Source: Arachidicoccus ginsenosidivorans (GTDB lineage: Bacteria > Bacteroidota > Bacteroidia > Chitinophagales > Chitinophagaceae). Taken from it: a DNA stretch of 64,000 bases. How positions within the stretch are numbered: the stretch's first letter is position 1; each line of letters opens with the position of its first letter. Below are positions 31,181-40,556 of the stretch, one piece after another. Location: assembly GCF_007971385.1 (NCBI RefSeq), contig NZ_CP042434.1, forward strand, positions 3,472,001 through 3,536,000, written 5' to 3'. Position numbers and translations under genes: made by a program. The notes beneath the pieces are model-generated. The model was not told where the DNA came from and made no database searches. It saw nothing but the letters and a program-made list of their open reading frames with translations.

Positions 31181-32413
31181 TTAGTGAAAAAATATATACC
31201 CAATCGCAATGGCGCCTATTACGCCTAAAATATCTGCTGCCAGTCCCACCCATACCGCATATCTGACCTTTTTAATACCCACACTGCCAAAATATAAGGC
31301 AATAATATAAAACGTGGTATCCGCAGAGCCGTTAAAGGTACAGGCCAGTTTACCGACAAAACTGTCCGGACCAAAGGTCTGCATGGTATCAATCATTAGC
31401 CCCCGGGCGCCACTGCCGCTAAAAGGCTTCATAATGGCCACCGGTAGGGAAGGAACAAAATCTGTATTAAAGCCCATGGCATGAATGATATATCCGATGC
31501 CATCTGTCAGATAACCAAGTGCGCCGCAGTCCCTGAATACTCTGATGGCCACCAGCATACCGACCAGATAGGGAATAATTTTTACAACGATTACCCAGCC
31601 ATCCTTGGCGCCTTCAATAAAAGTATCAAAAACGGACACCTTTTTATAAGCACCCGCAATAATAATGAGAATAATGACCAGTAGCAGTACCAGACTGCCT
31701 GCGATTTTGCTAAAAACTTCTTTGCCGGCCGTGCTCATCGTGCCAACACCAATTAAAAGACCCACAATCAGGGCAAAAATACCTATCAACCAACCCACTA
31801 GCACAAAATCCCATTTAATTTTTTGTTTCAGGCCGGTTATAAGAATGGCCATAAGCGTTGTAAAGACCGTTCCCAGCACGCAGGGTATAAATATACTGGC
31901 CGCTTCGTGCGAACCGGCAGCTAGTCTATAGGCAATAATAGACAGGGGAATCAGCGTCAGCCCGCTAGTATGTAGCACCAAAAACATAATCTGGGCATTG
32001 CTGGCGACTTCTTTTTTAGGATTTAACTCCTGCAGGCTTTCCATGGCCTTTAGGCCAAAAGGTGTAGCTGCATTATCCAGTCCCAGCATATTGGCAGAGA
32101 AGTTCATGACCATTTCTCCCATTGCGGGATGATTTTGTGGTACTTCCGGGAATAGACGGCGCATAAAAGGATTCAGGATCCGGGCCAGCTTTGCAATTGC
32201 ACCGGCTTTCTCAGCGATCTTCATCAGTCCCAGGAAAAATACCATAGTGCCGGCCAGGGGAAAGGCTACCTGTGTGACAGAAGTCGTTGCACTATCAAAA
32301 ATGCCATCTGTCAAGGTCTTAAAGATCTCCACATCACCCAGAAAAAAGAATTTAATCAGAGCAATGACAAATGCAATAACAAAAAAGGCGATCCAGACGA
32401 CATTTAAAGCCAT
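31181..32413 (-). CDS. SpmA-SpmB fusion, nucleoside recognition domain membrane protein
   Basis: 410 aa. The first half (FDSATTSVTQVAFPLAGTMVFFLGLMKIAE, MNFSANMLGLDNAATPFG) matches SpmA; the second half (GAKDGWVIVVKIIPYLVGMLVAIR, KPFSGSGARGLMID) matches SpmB. Fused versions occur in many non-sporulating Bacteroidota and carry Gate/nucleoside-recognition domains. Multi-span inner membrane protein; role unknown, no spore link here. Confidence 0.9.
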   Translation of the reverse strand: MALNVVWIAFFVIAFVIALIKFFFLGDVEIFKTLTDGIFDSATTSVTQVAFPLAGTMVFFLGLMKIAEKAGAIAKLARILNPFMRRLFPEVPQNHPAMGEMVMNFSANMLGLDNAATPFGLKAMESLQELNPKKEVASNAQIMFLVLHTSGLTLIPLSIIAYRLAAGSHEAASIFIPCVLGTVFTTLMAILITGLKQKIKWDFVLVGWLIGIFALIVGLLIGVGTMSTAGKEVFSKIAGSLVLLLVIILIIIAGAYKKVSVFDTFIEGAKDGWVIVVKIIPYLVGMLVAIRVFRDCGALGYLTDGIGYIIHAMGFNTDFVPSLPVAIMKPFSGSGARGLMIDTMQTFGPDSFVGKLACTFNGSADTTFYIIALYFGSVGIKKVRYAVWVGLAADILGVIGAIAIGYIFFH

Positions 32414-32511
32414 GTATGTTACCGGTTAGTGATAATGATCTTGTAAAAATAGGGGATTCTTAGCTGAACACAATAACAACAAAGATATTTCCGAAGTAGA
32501 ATTTCAACGAG

Positions 32512-32775
32512 TTATTTGCCAGGGCCTTGCTTTTTTTTCAAATAATTTTTGCGCAGTTGGTTTACATTAATTATAACGCCGATTGCAAGGATGGCAATCA
32601 GCAAAAAGAACTTATCTGTATAAGGAACACCATAATGCTTGTAAAAAGCCAGTGCAATACCCGTCAAACAGGCAATGAGTACAATCCAGCAATAAGTATT
32701 ACTATTGGTCACCTTTTCAAATTGCTGTTTAATATCTTGCGGTGACTCAGGCTTGTTTGGATCCAAGGAGGCCAT
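32512..32775 (-). CDS. Small membrane protein, unknown function
   Basis: 87 aa from the ATG at 32775 (MASLDPNKPESP); an upstream ATG at 32826 is less likely because the stretch between lacks conservation signs. Two transmembrane helices (YCWIVLIACLTGIALAFY and FFLLIAILAIGVIINV), basic end LRKNYLKKK. It lies 98 bases upstream of spmAB on the same strand. Confidence 0.7.
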   Translation of the reverse strand: MASLDPNKPESPQDIKQQFEKVTNSNTYCWIVLIACLTGIALAFYKHYGVPYTDKFFLLIAILAIGVIINVNQLRKNYLKKKQGPGK

Positions 32776-32826
32776 GAATAGATTATTGGTTAATTTAAAC
32801 TGGTTAACAATAGGGTGAGCTTGCAA

Positions 32827-33297
32827 TCAACAAAATTTGCCTGATTGGTCGCCCGTGGTTGCATTTATGCCGTGTTACTGGATAATCAGTTATAAACATG
32901 GTTTTTTGCAAATCTGTTCAAAGATATTTAGAACTGTGGACAAAAGTACTTAAGTGACCAAATTTGTCTGATGAAAATTGTAGTTGGATTTTGTACCTGC
33001 ACTTGTTATTAGAAGATTAACGCCTATGAGCAAAAAGCATAATCCAGTAATTATTCGTACCTTTTGCTCTTATTTAAATATTGTGATAGACCGGCAATCA
33101 AAATAATGGCAGGCGGTCTGCCATCTAAGAAGCGAGTGTGTAATGGACCCTGGTACAAATCCGCTGAAACGCTTTGCTAATGAGTGTTAGGCAAAAAAAT
33201 ATAAAGTTAGGATTTCGGAAAATTATATTCAATTTTGTACTTTCGCTCCTTGTTGGAAAATTAGCGCAAACGTTACCATATATTACAATTTTTTAAA
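32827..33297. other. 471-base gap before pfkA
   Basis: A small hairpin (ATGGCAG 33106-33112 with CTGCCAT 33118-33124) has no T-run. A near -7 match TACTTTCG lies at 33238-33245, 53 bases before pfkA. Nothing else is seen. Confidence 0.5.
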
Positions 33298-34281
33298 ATG
33301 TCTAAAAAAGTAAGTAAAATAGCGATTCTGACTTCCGGAGGAGATGCACCCGGAATGAATGCCACCATCCGGGCAGTTGTACGTACCGGAGTGTATTTGG
33401 GACTGGAAGTTTATGGTATTATGCGTGGCTATAGTGGGATGATGGAGGATGATATCTTTCCCATGGGCTCCAAAACAGTTGCAAATATCATTCAAAGAGG
33501 GGGAACTATTTTAAAATCAGCACGTTGCAGAGAGTTTTATACAGAAGAGGGCCGGGCGCAGGCATATGCCAATTTAAAGAAACGAGGCATTGACGGACTG
33601 GTGGTTATTGGCGGAGATGGCAGTTTTACGGGGGCCATGAAACTGCAAAATGAATTTGGATTACCTGTTATTGGACTACCTGGCACCATCGATAAGGATT
33701 TGTATGGTACAGATTTTACAATTGGCTTTGACACAGCCTGTAACACAGCAGTGCAGGCAATTGATAAAATCCGCGATACCGCAGATGCCCATGACCGTTT
33801 GTTTATAGTAGAGGTAATGGGACGCCATGCCGGTTATATTGCCCTTCACAGTGGAATTGCTACCGGTGCAGAAACCATTTTGATTCCCGAAGCTGCGACC
33901 AATATTGAGGATGTAATTGCTTCTCTCTCGGAAAAAGAAAAACGAAAAAAACTGGTCAATATCATTGTCGTTGCAGAAGGGGACGCTTTTGGCGGCGCAA
34001 ATGAAGTCGCTAAGATCGTCCGGGAACGACTCCCTAATTTTGATACTAAGGTGTCCATTCTGGGGCATATTCAACGTGGCGGGTCGCCTACCTGTATTGA
34101 TCGGCTGGTTGCCAGCCGAATGGGCTACCATGCAGTGGAAGCCCTGATTGCAGGTAAATCCAATGTGATGGTCGGTATCATTAATAATGAGATCGTATAT
34201 ACGCCGCTGGAAGTGGCCATCCGTGAAAAGGATTCGATCGATGAGAATTGGTTACGTATTGTAAAGATACTGGCCAGCTAA
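33298..34281 (+). CDS. pfkA: ATP-dependent 6-phosphofructokinase
   Basis: 327 aa. ATP-binding SGGDAPGMN (residues 13-21), GGDGSFTGA, the catalytic PGTIDKD (D132 aligned with the general base) and the allosteric/hexose-binding EVMGRHAGYIAL are intact, and HIQRGGSPTCIDR closes the site. GGD rather than GGE after the second glycine pair and the short length fit an ATP-type bacterial PFK. Followed 140 bases later by pyk, so glycolytic control genes are together. Confidence 0.96.
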   Translation: MSKKVSKIAILTSGGDAPGMNATIRAVVRTGVYLGLEVYGIMRGYSGMMEDDIFPMGSKTVANIIQRGGTILKSARCREFYTEEGRAQAYANLKKRGIDGLVVIGGDGSFTGAMKLQNEFGLPVIGLPGTIDKDLYGTDFTIGFDTACNTAVQAIDKIRDTADAHDRLFIVEVMGRHAGYIALHSGIATGAETILIPEAATNIEDVIASLSEKEKRKKLVNIIVVAEGDAFGGANEVAKIVRERLPNFDTKVSILGHIQRGGSPTCIDRLVASRMGYHAVEALIAGKSNVMVGIINNEIVYTPLEVAIREKDSIDENWLRIVKILAS

Positions 34282-34294
34282 AGAAAAGAAGAGT

Positions 34295-34334
34295 AAAGCG
34301 CTGAATGAATCATTAAAATCTGACAGCGCTTTTC
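34295..34334 (+). terminator. Hairpin after pfkA
   Basis: AAAGCGCTG (34295-34303) pairs with CAGCGCTTT (34324-34332), with a 20-base loop and T residues. It is probably a terminator, though the loop is long. Confidence 0.6.
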
Positions 34335-34423
34335 TGCTTGCATCCATGTAGCCCAGACAGGCTAGTCGGCATTGGCAATGGATGGCAACAATATTTTTTA
34401 ATGACAAAAAACAAATGGAGAAA

Positions 34424-35923
34424 ATGTCTAAAAACGTAGAGAAATATTTACATAAAGAAATGGATGCCGAAGCGGGTATTCTGCACAATGTTCATAGAAC
34501 CAAGATTGTAGCCACTGTAGGACCGGCATGTGAAAAATATGAACAATTACTGGCACTTGTTAAAGCCGGGGTAAATGTTTTTCGCTTAAACTTTTCTCAT
34601 GGAAGTCATGAAAATAAGGCCGAGATCATCGAAAGCATCCGCAAAATCAATGAAAAAGAGCCTTATAATGTTGCCATACTGGGTGACTTGCAGGGACCTA
34701 AACTGCGCGTAGGGCAAATCGAAAACAATAAACTGGCGATTGAACCAGGGGATATTCTGACCTTTACTTCAACAGAGAAGGTTATTGGAACCAAGGAGAA
34801 AATATATGTTTCTTATCCCAATCTGCATAACGATGTAAGTGTGGGAGAGAAAATTTTAATCGATGATGGTAAACTGGAGGTGGTCGTCACTGAGGTGGAC
34901 CAAAAATCAGGGGATGTGAAGGTTAGAGTGACTTATGGTGGCAATTTATTACCCAATAAAGGTGTAAATCTGCCAGATACAGAAATCTCATTACCGGCTA
35001 TGACTCCAAAAGATATTGAGGATCTGGATTTTATTATCGCCAAACAACTCGATTGGGTAGCACTGTCTTTTGTCCGCAAGGCAGAGGATATCGTTGATTT
35101 GAAAAGAAGGGTGAAAGAACAAAATAGCAAAATCAAGGTGATGGCTAAAATTGAAATGCCTTCTGCTATGGATGATTTGCGCAATATCGTCAATGAATCA
35201 GACGGGGTAATGGTCGCCCGTGGTGATCTGGGTGTGGAATTGCCGGTGGAAAAGGTTCCGATGGCGCAAAGAGAGATCATCCGCAAATGTATTCATAGAT
35301 CTAAGCCGGTCATTGTTGCTACACAAATGATGGAATCCATGATGGATAGGACCAAACCCAACAGAAGTGAAATTACCGATGTTGCCAATGCGGTTCTGGA
35401 AGGTACGGATGCTGTTATGTTAAGTGGTGAAACGGCTATGGGGAATCATCCGGTACTTGTGGTGGAAACCATGCGCAAAATCATTATGGAAGTAGAACGC
35501 ACGGATTATTATTATGACAGAGAGGAAGACCTTAAGGTGATTGCCCATTCTCCGACCATGTTAAGTGATGCCATCTGTTATAATGCCTGTAAGATTGCTT
35601 CCGAAGTAAGTGCCTCTGCTTTGGTAGGTATGACGCAAAGCGGGTATACCGGCTTTAGAATCTCCAGTTACCGTCCTAAAACACCGTTATATATCTTCAC
35701 AAAAGAACAGCAACTGGTTAACCAGCTAAGCCTCAGCTGGGGTGTTAGAGCCTTTTTCTATGATGAGGAAGAATCTTTGGATGAGATCATCAATGACCAG
35801 ATTAACATCCTTAGAGAACGTCGTTTTATCAAAGCAGAAGATATTGTCGTAAATACAGGTAGTACACCAGTTGAAAAACATCTGCCAACCAATATTTTGA
35901 AAATTACTAAGGTTACGGATTAA
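34424..35923 (+). CDS. pyk: Pyruvate kinase
   Basis: 499 aa from the ATG at 34424 (MSKNVEK), which has GGAGA a few bases upstream; the frame opens at 34382. RTKIVATVGPA, NVFRLNFSHG, DLQGPKLR, the signature MAKIEMPSAMDDL, MVARGDLGVE and MLSGETAMG are present. An N-terminal extension of about 20 residues precedes the usual start. Converts PEP to pyruvate with ATP formation. Confidence 0.96.
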   Translation: MSKNVEKYLHKEMDAEAGILHNVHRTKIVATVGPACEKYEQLLALVKAGVNVFRLNFSHGSHENKAEIIESIRKINEKEPYNVAILGDLQGPKLRVGQIENNKLAIEPGDILTFTSTEKVIGTKEKIYVSYPNLHNDVSVGEKILIDDGKLEVVVTEVDQKSGDVKVRVTYGGNLLPNKGVNLPDTEISLPAMTPKDIEDLDFIIAKQLDWVALSFVRKAEDIVDLKRRVKEQNSKIKVMAKIEMPSAMDDLRNIVNESDGVMVARGDLGVELPVEKVPMAQREIIRKCIHRSKPVIVATQMMESMMDRTKPNRSEITDVANAVLEGTDAVMLSGETAMGNHPVLVVETMRKIIMEVERTDYYYDREEDLKVIAHSPTMLSDAICYNACKIASEVSASALVGMTQSGYTGFRISSYRPKTPLYIFTKEQQLVNQLSLSWGVRAFFYDEEESLDEIINDQINILRERRFIKAEDIVVNTGSTPVEKHLPTNILKITKVTD

Positions 35924-35983
35924 TCAACAACTTGACTTATCTGCCGTTAGGCAGATGGATCACACATAGCGCAGAAAATAAAT

Positions 35984-36028
35984 AAAGCAGCCTGAATTCA
36001 ATGTAATAATTGTTCAGGCTGCTTTTTT
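35984..36028. terminator. Intrinsic terminator after pyk
   Basis: AAAGCAGCCTGAA (35984-35996) pairs with TTCAGGCTGCTTT (36013-36025), followed by T residues to 36028. It could also serve the convergent gene at 36213. Confidence 0.88.
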
Positions 36029-36212
36029 ATTTATTGAATCTCGATCTGTATCTGGAAAATAAATTGCGTGATTTAATCCTTTATTTATCGAGGTAATTCG
36101 AGGTAATGTTATGTCTATTTTTCAAGTGACTGATGCCTATCAGGCTTCATATTGCCATTTTAAGGAATTGGAACGCCGCGCGGTAGCGTGTCTTCATGTC
36201 CAAAAAGCTCAA

Positions 36213-37502
36213 TTAACTGCGAGACATGAACCTTCTTTCAATAAGTTGCTCAAACTGCTTCGTGATGGGGTTTTGCGTATCCCAGCCGAGTTTTAATCTA
36301 AGCTCCCTTTCTGACCACGCATGCGCTTCCGGAAAGCTATTGAATTTATTGAGCGTTATAATACTGCGCTCGTACATGGATTCATCTCCCCTGAACAGTT
36401 CACTGATGAAAAGATATCTGTCATTGATCCCTATGGCACTGGCTAAATTTTCAATAGGGGTGCTTTGCATTTTATGCGCCCACTCTTCCTCAGGCTGGCT
36501 CAGTTGCTCATTCAATTCTTGATAATGCTGCTGTTGATAACTGCTATTGTAACTATTGTCTATTTCTTTAGTTAGCGGCTGGTTTTGAACAAGTGTTGGT
36601 GCTTCAACTCCGCCTGGCATGCCATAATCTGCCCAGGTACTGAAATTCTCATGTATAAATGCCAGATGTCTTCTTTTGTCTGCCTGCACCTCATCAGCAG
36701 AATTTTCAGGATCTGGCTCGGCTGCCGTTATATTTTCTTGTGTATTATTTGAGGCAGGGACGGGGCTTTCTTGCTCAGCCGGATTTTCACTTTGCCCATT
36801 AGCCGTAAAATCAGGGGCCTGGGTTAAAGGAGGCTGAACATTAGCGGCATTCGCCTGAGCAGCTTCAACGGAAGCTTGCTTTACAGTTGGTTCACCGTGG
36901 TCTTGCTGCTCCTGTTGAATAGCTTGTTGGATTTGCGGGCTGTCCTCCGGGACACTGGTCGGGTATTCAGCTGCTTGCAGCGGTGTAAATGAAAGGTCTT
37001 CATTTTCAGGCTGTAAGGTGAATAATTCCTTTTGGATAGGTTCCGTATGTGTGGTAGATGCCGGTTCCGGGGTATTTTGTGTTACAGGTGCTTGTTTTGC
37101 CGCTTCAATGGTGATGTCTCTGGGGGGAACAGGTATACTGGATGCTATTGGTTCCACCTTTCCAAAGCTATGACTATCAGTTGCAGCGGCAGGAACCGCC
37201 TCGGTCAGGATTGTGGGGGGCTGGAGCAGCGCGTCGCCCTCTGCCAGGGGGGCACTTAGCGGGGCAGTAGGTGCCGCCAATGCTACATGCCGCTCTACTG
37301 GCTTACCAGCAAAGGGCATTACCACACTGACGCTTGCATGCCTTGGGGCCGCATGGCCGTTGTTGAGATGTATTTGCTGTAACTCTGCCAGTAGTCTCTG
37401 GGTAGCAGACAACATGTCTTGAACATTGCCATCTTTTGCCTGAGATTGTAATGAATCAATGAGTCTATGTACACTTTCCAGATTTATTTCCGGTTTTTCC
37501 AT
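36213..37502 (-). CDS. Proline/glutamine-rich protein with conserved C-terminal domain
   Basis: 429 aa. A short N-terminal helix (MEKPEINLESVHRLIDSLQ), then about 270 low-complexity residues rich in Pro, Ala, Gln and Glu, then a conserved C-terminal region (IENLASAIGINDRYLFISELFRGDESMYERSI...LNKFNSFPEAHAWS). The last part, pattern IxINDRxLFIxELFxGD, is found in many uncharacterised Bacteroidota proteins. No signal peptide or transmembrane segment, so probably cytoplasmic. Function unknown. Confidence 0.82.
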   Translation of the reverse strand: MEKPEINLESVHRLIDSLQSQAKDGNVQDMLSATQRLLAELQQIHLNNGHAAPRHASVSVVMPFAGKPVERHVALAAPTAPLSAPLAEGDALLQPPTILTEAVPAAATDSHSFGKVEPIASSIPVPPRDITIEAAKQAPVTQNTPEPASTTHTEPIQKELFTLQPENEDLSFTPLQAAEYPTSVPEDSPQIQQAIQQEQQDHGEPTVKQASVEAAQANAANVQPPLTQAPDFTANGQSENPAEQESPVPASNNTQENITAAEPDPENSADEVQADKRRHLAFIHENFSTWADYGMPGGVEAPTLVQNQPLTKEIDNSYNSSYQQQHYQELNEQLSQPEEEWAHKMQSTPIENLASAIGINDRYLFISELFRGDESMYERSIITLNKFNSFPEAHAWSERELRLKLGWDTQNPITKQFEQLIERRFMSRS

Positions 37503-37659
37503 AATCTATGCAGAGGGTTTCCTGAATATATAATAATTTTGAACTTTAATCTGAGTTTTAAAGTTACAAAGGAATTTACTCAACGGGCTATTCATTTACA
37601 TTTAATTATATAGTAAAATGTTAATATATAGATAAATAGTCCAATAGGGTGTCTTTATC

Positions 37660-38265
37660 ATGTTTATAGAGCCAAGTTTAACAGGAGAGAGAAGAGGGTG
37701 GATAGAAGTTATCTGCGGATCTATGTTCAGCGGCAAGACCGAAGAGCTGATCCGCCGGTTGAAGCGTGTTCAAATCGCTCATTTAAAGGCAGAAGTCTTT
37801 AAGCCTGCGATCGACACCCGGTATAGTGAGACAGATGTTGTGAGCCATGATGAAAACACCATACAAAGTACGCCCGTTGACAGTGCCCAGCATATTTTGT
37901 TGCTGGCACAGGATGCGGATGTGATTGGTCTTGATGAAGCGCAGTTTTTTGATCCGGAAATCGTCCATGTCTGCGAATTATTGGCGGCCAAAGGCGTTCG
38001 CGTTATCGTGGCTGGCCTGGATATGGATTTTAAAGGGAAGCCTTTTGGTCCCATGCCCCAGTTACTAGCCATTGCAGATTATATTACAAAACTGCATGCC
38101 ATTTGTGTGAAATGTGGTAATATCGCCAGCATCTCTTATAGAACGGCTGGCGGCAGTGCGCAGGTTTTACTGGGAGAAAAACAGCAATATGAACCTCGTT
38201 GCCGCAAATGCTATCTGGAAGGAGTGCAAGCACAAAATAATTTAAACACAACGGATAAAAAATAA
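37660..38265 (+). CDS. tdk: Thymidine kinase
   Basis: 201 aa, type II. P-loop [11 protein letters not shown] (residues 20-30), Walker-B-like [11 protein letters not shown], lid region, and zinc ligands CVKCGN and CRKCYLEG. Salvages thymidine. The conserved [17 protein letters not shown] is intact. Followed 7 bases later by a CcmB-like gene. Confidence 0.95.
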   Translation: MFIEPSLTGERRGWIEVICGSMFSGKTEELIRRLKRVQIAHLKAEVFKPAIDTRYSETDVVSHDENTIQSTPVDSAQHILLLAQDADVIGLDEAQFFDPEIVHVCELLAAKGVRVIVAGLDMDFKGKPFGPMPQLLAIADYITKLHAICVKCGNIASISYRTAGGSAQVLLGEKQQYEPRCRKCYLEGVQAQNNLNTTDKK

Positions 38266-38272
38266 AGCAGCT

Positions 38273-38926
38273 TTGAATCGTTATGTAATTTCATTAATCA
38301 AAAAAGACTTGCTGCTGGAACTTCGCCAGCAGTATACCTTATATGGCATCTTTTTATATGTAGCTTCGACCATATTTGTGATCTACATTACCATGGGACA
38401 ACCAGAAGAGCAGGTATGGAATGCGATGTTCTGGGTCGTCCAGCTTTTTGTGGCCGTCAATGCAGTCGCTAAAAGTTTTCTCCAGGAATCTAAAGGTAGG
38501 ATGTTGTATTTTTATTCCATTGCCGGCGCCCGGGATTTTGTGCTCTCTAAAATAGTTTTTAACGGGCTCTTGATGATGGTCATGACTTTGCTAAGTGTGG
38601 GTCTATTTGCTGTGTTGCTCGGCAATCCCGTCTATAATATGGCTCAGTTTATCGGACTTGCGATGTTAGGGGGGCTGGGGCTGAGTTTTACCTTTACTTT
38701 TTTAGCGGCTATCGCCGCCAAGGCACAGCAGCAGGCAGCACTGATGGCTGTAATGGGATTCCCTATCATCGTGCCACAACTATTGCTACTGGGTAAGGTC
38801 TCCAAAATTGCCTTTTCTCCAGCTTTATTTACGGGACTGCTGCCTTTTGTAGGGTTATTACTGGCTTTTGATGTATTGATTATCGTTTTGGCATTGATCT
38901 TATTCCCGTTTCTATGGAAGGACTAG
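38273..38926 (+). CDS. Heme exporter CcmB-like ABC permease
   Basis: 217 aa, TTG start (TTGAATCGTTATG). Begins LIKKDLLLELRQQYTLYGIFLYVASTIFVIY, followed by about six transmembrane helices; FLQESKGRMLYFYSIAGARDFVLSKI and GLGLSFTFTFLAAIAAKA fit the ABC-2-like CcmB family of cytochrome c biogenesis. The ATPase and other Ccm genes are not adjacent in this window. Confidence 0.85.
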   Translation: MNRYVISLIKKDLLLELRQQYTLYGIFLYVASTIFVIYITMGQPEEQVWNAMFWVVQLFVAVNAVAKSFLQESKGRMLYFYSIAGARDFVLSKIVFNGLLMMVMTLLSVGLFAVLLGNPVYNMAQFIGLAMLGGLGLSFTFTFLAAIAAKAQQQAALMAVMGFPIIVPQLLLLGKVSKIAFSPALFTGLLPFVGLLLAFDVLIIVLALILFPFLWKD

Positions 38927-39422
38927 CCAGCAACCTCGAGGATACATTTAGGCAATTTTGAAGGTTTTTAACATGCCTACTTGTCAAAAAAGCAAGATTT
39001 GGCGAGCACCAATCCTATCTTTTCTAGATTCATTCGCTGATAACAATTAAGGTTGTTCAAAAAACTTGGGGCCCTATATGACCCTGCCCCTACATTTGCC
39101 ACATGAAAAATAAGACACACTTTCATTTTTTTGTAAAACAAGTTAAAAATTACCGCAAAGGTGACGATTGACCACCAGCGGTGAATGCGCTATTCAGAAC
39201 AATTATTTAAAGTAAGGTAAGGAAATTGTTATTCATAAAATCTTAATATTGGATTTTCTGGACAAAACGCTGGACAAAACCATATACAGGTCATATTGAT
39301 TATGGTGAATTCCCTAATTACTGAAGTGAATAAATGTTTGAATGATTGCAGCATAAATAGAAACTAAATTTCAATGAAGGCAATATTCTGATCCTACGAA
39401 TCCGTATGGTAATGGCTTCCCT
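38927..39422. other. 496-base gap upstream of the mobile-element nest
   Basis: No ORF or strong repeat. The sequence becomes more AT-rich towards the Rpn-like gene. GTTATTCATAAA at about 39228 recurs once inside the small element at 41.37 kb, too short to be meaningful. Confidence 0.4.
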
Positions 39423-40388
39423 GTGCTAAAATCAAAAAGTAAAAAAATAAAAAGTTACAAAATGAGAAAAATTATTGAATTGGCAGTAAACTCGAGACGA
39501 CTCAGAAGGGCAATAAAAACTAAATACATGAATTTGTTGACGGATTTCGGCCTCAAATCGATCTTTAAAGTTGAGGAACTGGCCGTCGCTTTTTTGAATG
39601 ATGTATTGAATGGACAATTGAATATTAAAAAGGTGACCTATCTGGATAAAGAGGCCAACGGTAAATCTAAATACCACAGAACAGCAATTTTTGATTTACT
39701 TTGTCAGGACGACCAAAATAGAGAGTTTATTATAGAGATTCAACGAATAAAACAGGAGTTTTTTATTGACAGATCTATTTTTTATACCAGTGCCAGAATC
39801 CAGGAAAACGCCCCTAAAGGGAAGCAAGCCATGACTGAGTGGGATTTTGAGCAAAAAACGATTATTTTTATTGGCCTATTAGATTTTGAACTCCCACATA
39901 GCAAGCCTGGAAAATTTAAAACGATTGGTCAGATATGTGACATAGAAGATAAAACTGTATTATTCAATAAATTAACGTATATTTATCTCGAGTTGCCCAA
40001 ATTTGAAAAGGCATCGCTAACAAGTTCCTTGGACGAATTGACAAATTAAGGTAAGTGGTTATATACTTTCAAAAATTTGCATAATTTTGAGCAATTGCCA
40101 GAATTTTTAAATGAAGGGCAATTTCATAAAATTTTAGAAATTGCAGAAGTAGCAAATATGACAGCAGCACAACGTCAAGAATATGAGCGTAGTCTCAAAC
40201 AACTGAGAAACGATTATGCCAATAGAACGACCGCGTTCAAGGAAGGGGAAGAAAAAAAGCAGGTGGAAATGGTCAAAATTTTACTTTTAAAAGGACTATT
40301 ATCCCCGACCGAAATTGCTGAAAATTTCAATTTGGAGGAGTCTTATATACTTTCAATAAAGGAAAGCATAGCTGAAGAAAAGAGATAA
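39423..40388 (+). pseudogene. Rpn family PD-(D/E)XK nuclease/putative transposase, in-frame stop
   Basis: Two ORFs in the same frame (39423-40049 and 40077-40388) joined through a TAA at 40047-40049. The text fits one Rpn protein: LLTDFGLKSIFK, RTAIFDLLCQDD, FIIEIQRIKQEFFIDRSIFYTSARIQ (nuclease core with D and ExQ residues), then after the stop GKWLYTFKNLH, the AQRQEYERSLK helix and a C-terminal LLLKGLLSPTEIAENFNLEESYI. The natural start may be ATG 39528. The stop means it is decayed or read through. Rpn proteins promote recA-independent recombination. Confidence 0.78.
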
Positions 40389-40419
40389 TATAGGACAGTA
40401 GGGGATTATTATTTTAAGT
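40146..40419. repeat. Copy 1 of the duplicated Rpn tail
   Basis: Related to 42256-42517 (for example GCAGCACAACGTCAA and ATGACTGCGTTCAA-like segments in both), reaching past the stop codon. The two copies flank the tnpB element. Confidence 0.75.
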
Positions 40420-40447
40420 CATTGTCTCTTTTCTTGGGTTGAAACCA

Positions 40448-40461
40448 CCGCCTTCAGGCGG
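40448..40461. repeat. Left-end hairpin of the tnpB element
   Basis: CCGCC-TTCA-GGCGG hairpin upstream of tnpB, as expected for an IS200/IS605 left end. Confidence 0.55.
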
Positions 40462-40516
40462 AGGCTTAAGCTCAAGAATTGGCTTGTAAAGTAATTGTAG
40501 TTTTTTATGCTAAATA

Positions 40517-40548
40517 TTTGTGTATACTAAAATAATTATCTATCTTTG
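40517..40548 (+). promoter_or_regulatory. Bacteroidota promoter of tnpB
   Basis: TTTG (40517-40520), a 20-base spacer, then TATCTTTG (40541-40548), an exact TTTG-N20-TAnnTTTG match and the best promoter in the window. The ATG follows 9 bases after, so the mRNA would be nearly leaderless. Confidence 0.75.
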
Positions 40549-40556
40549 TCAAAGAT

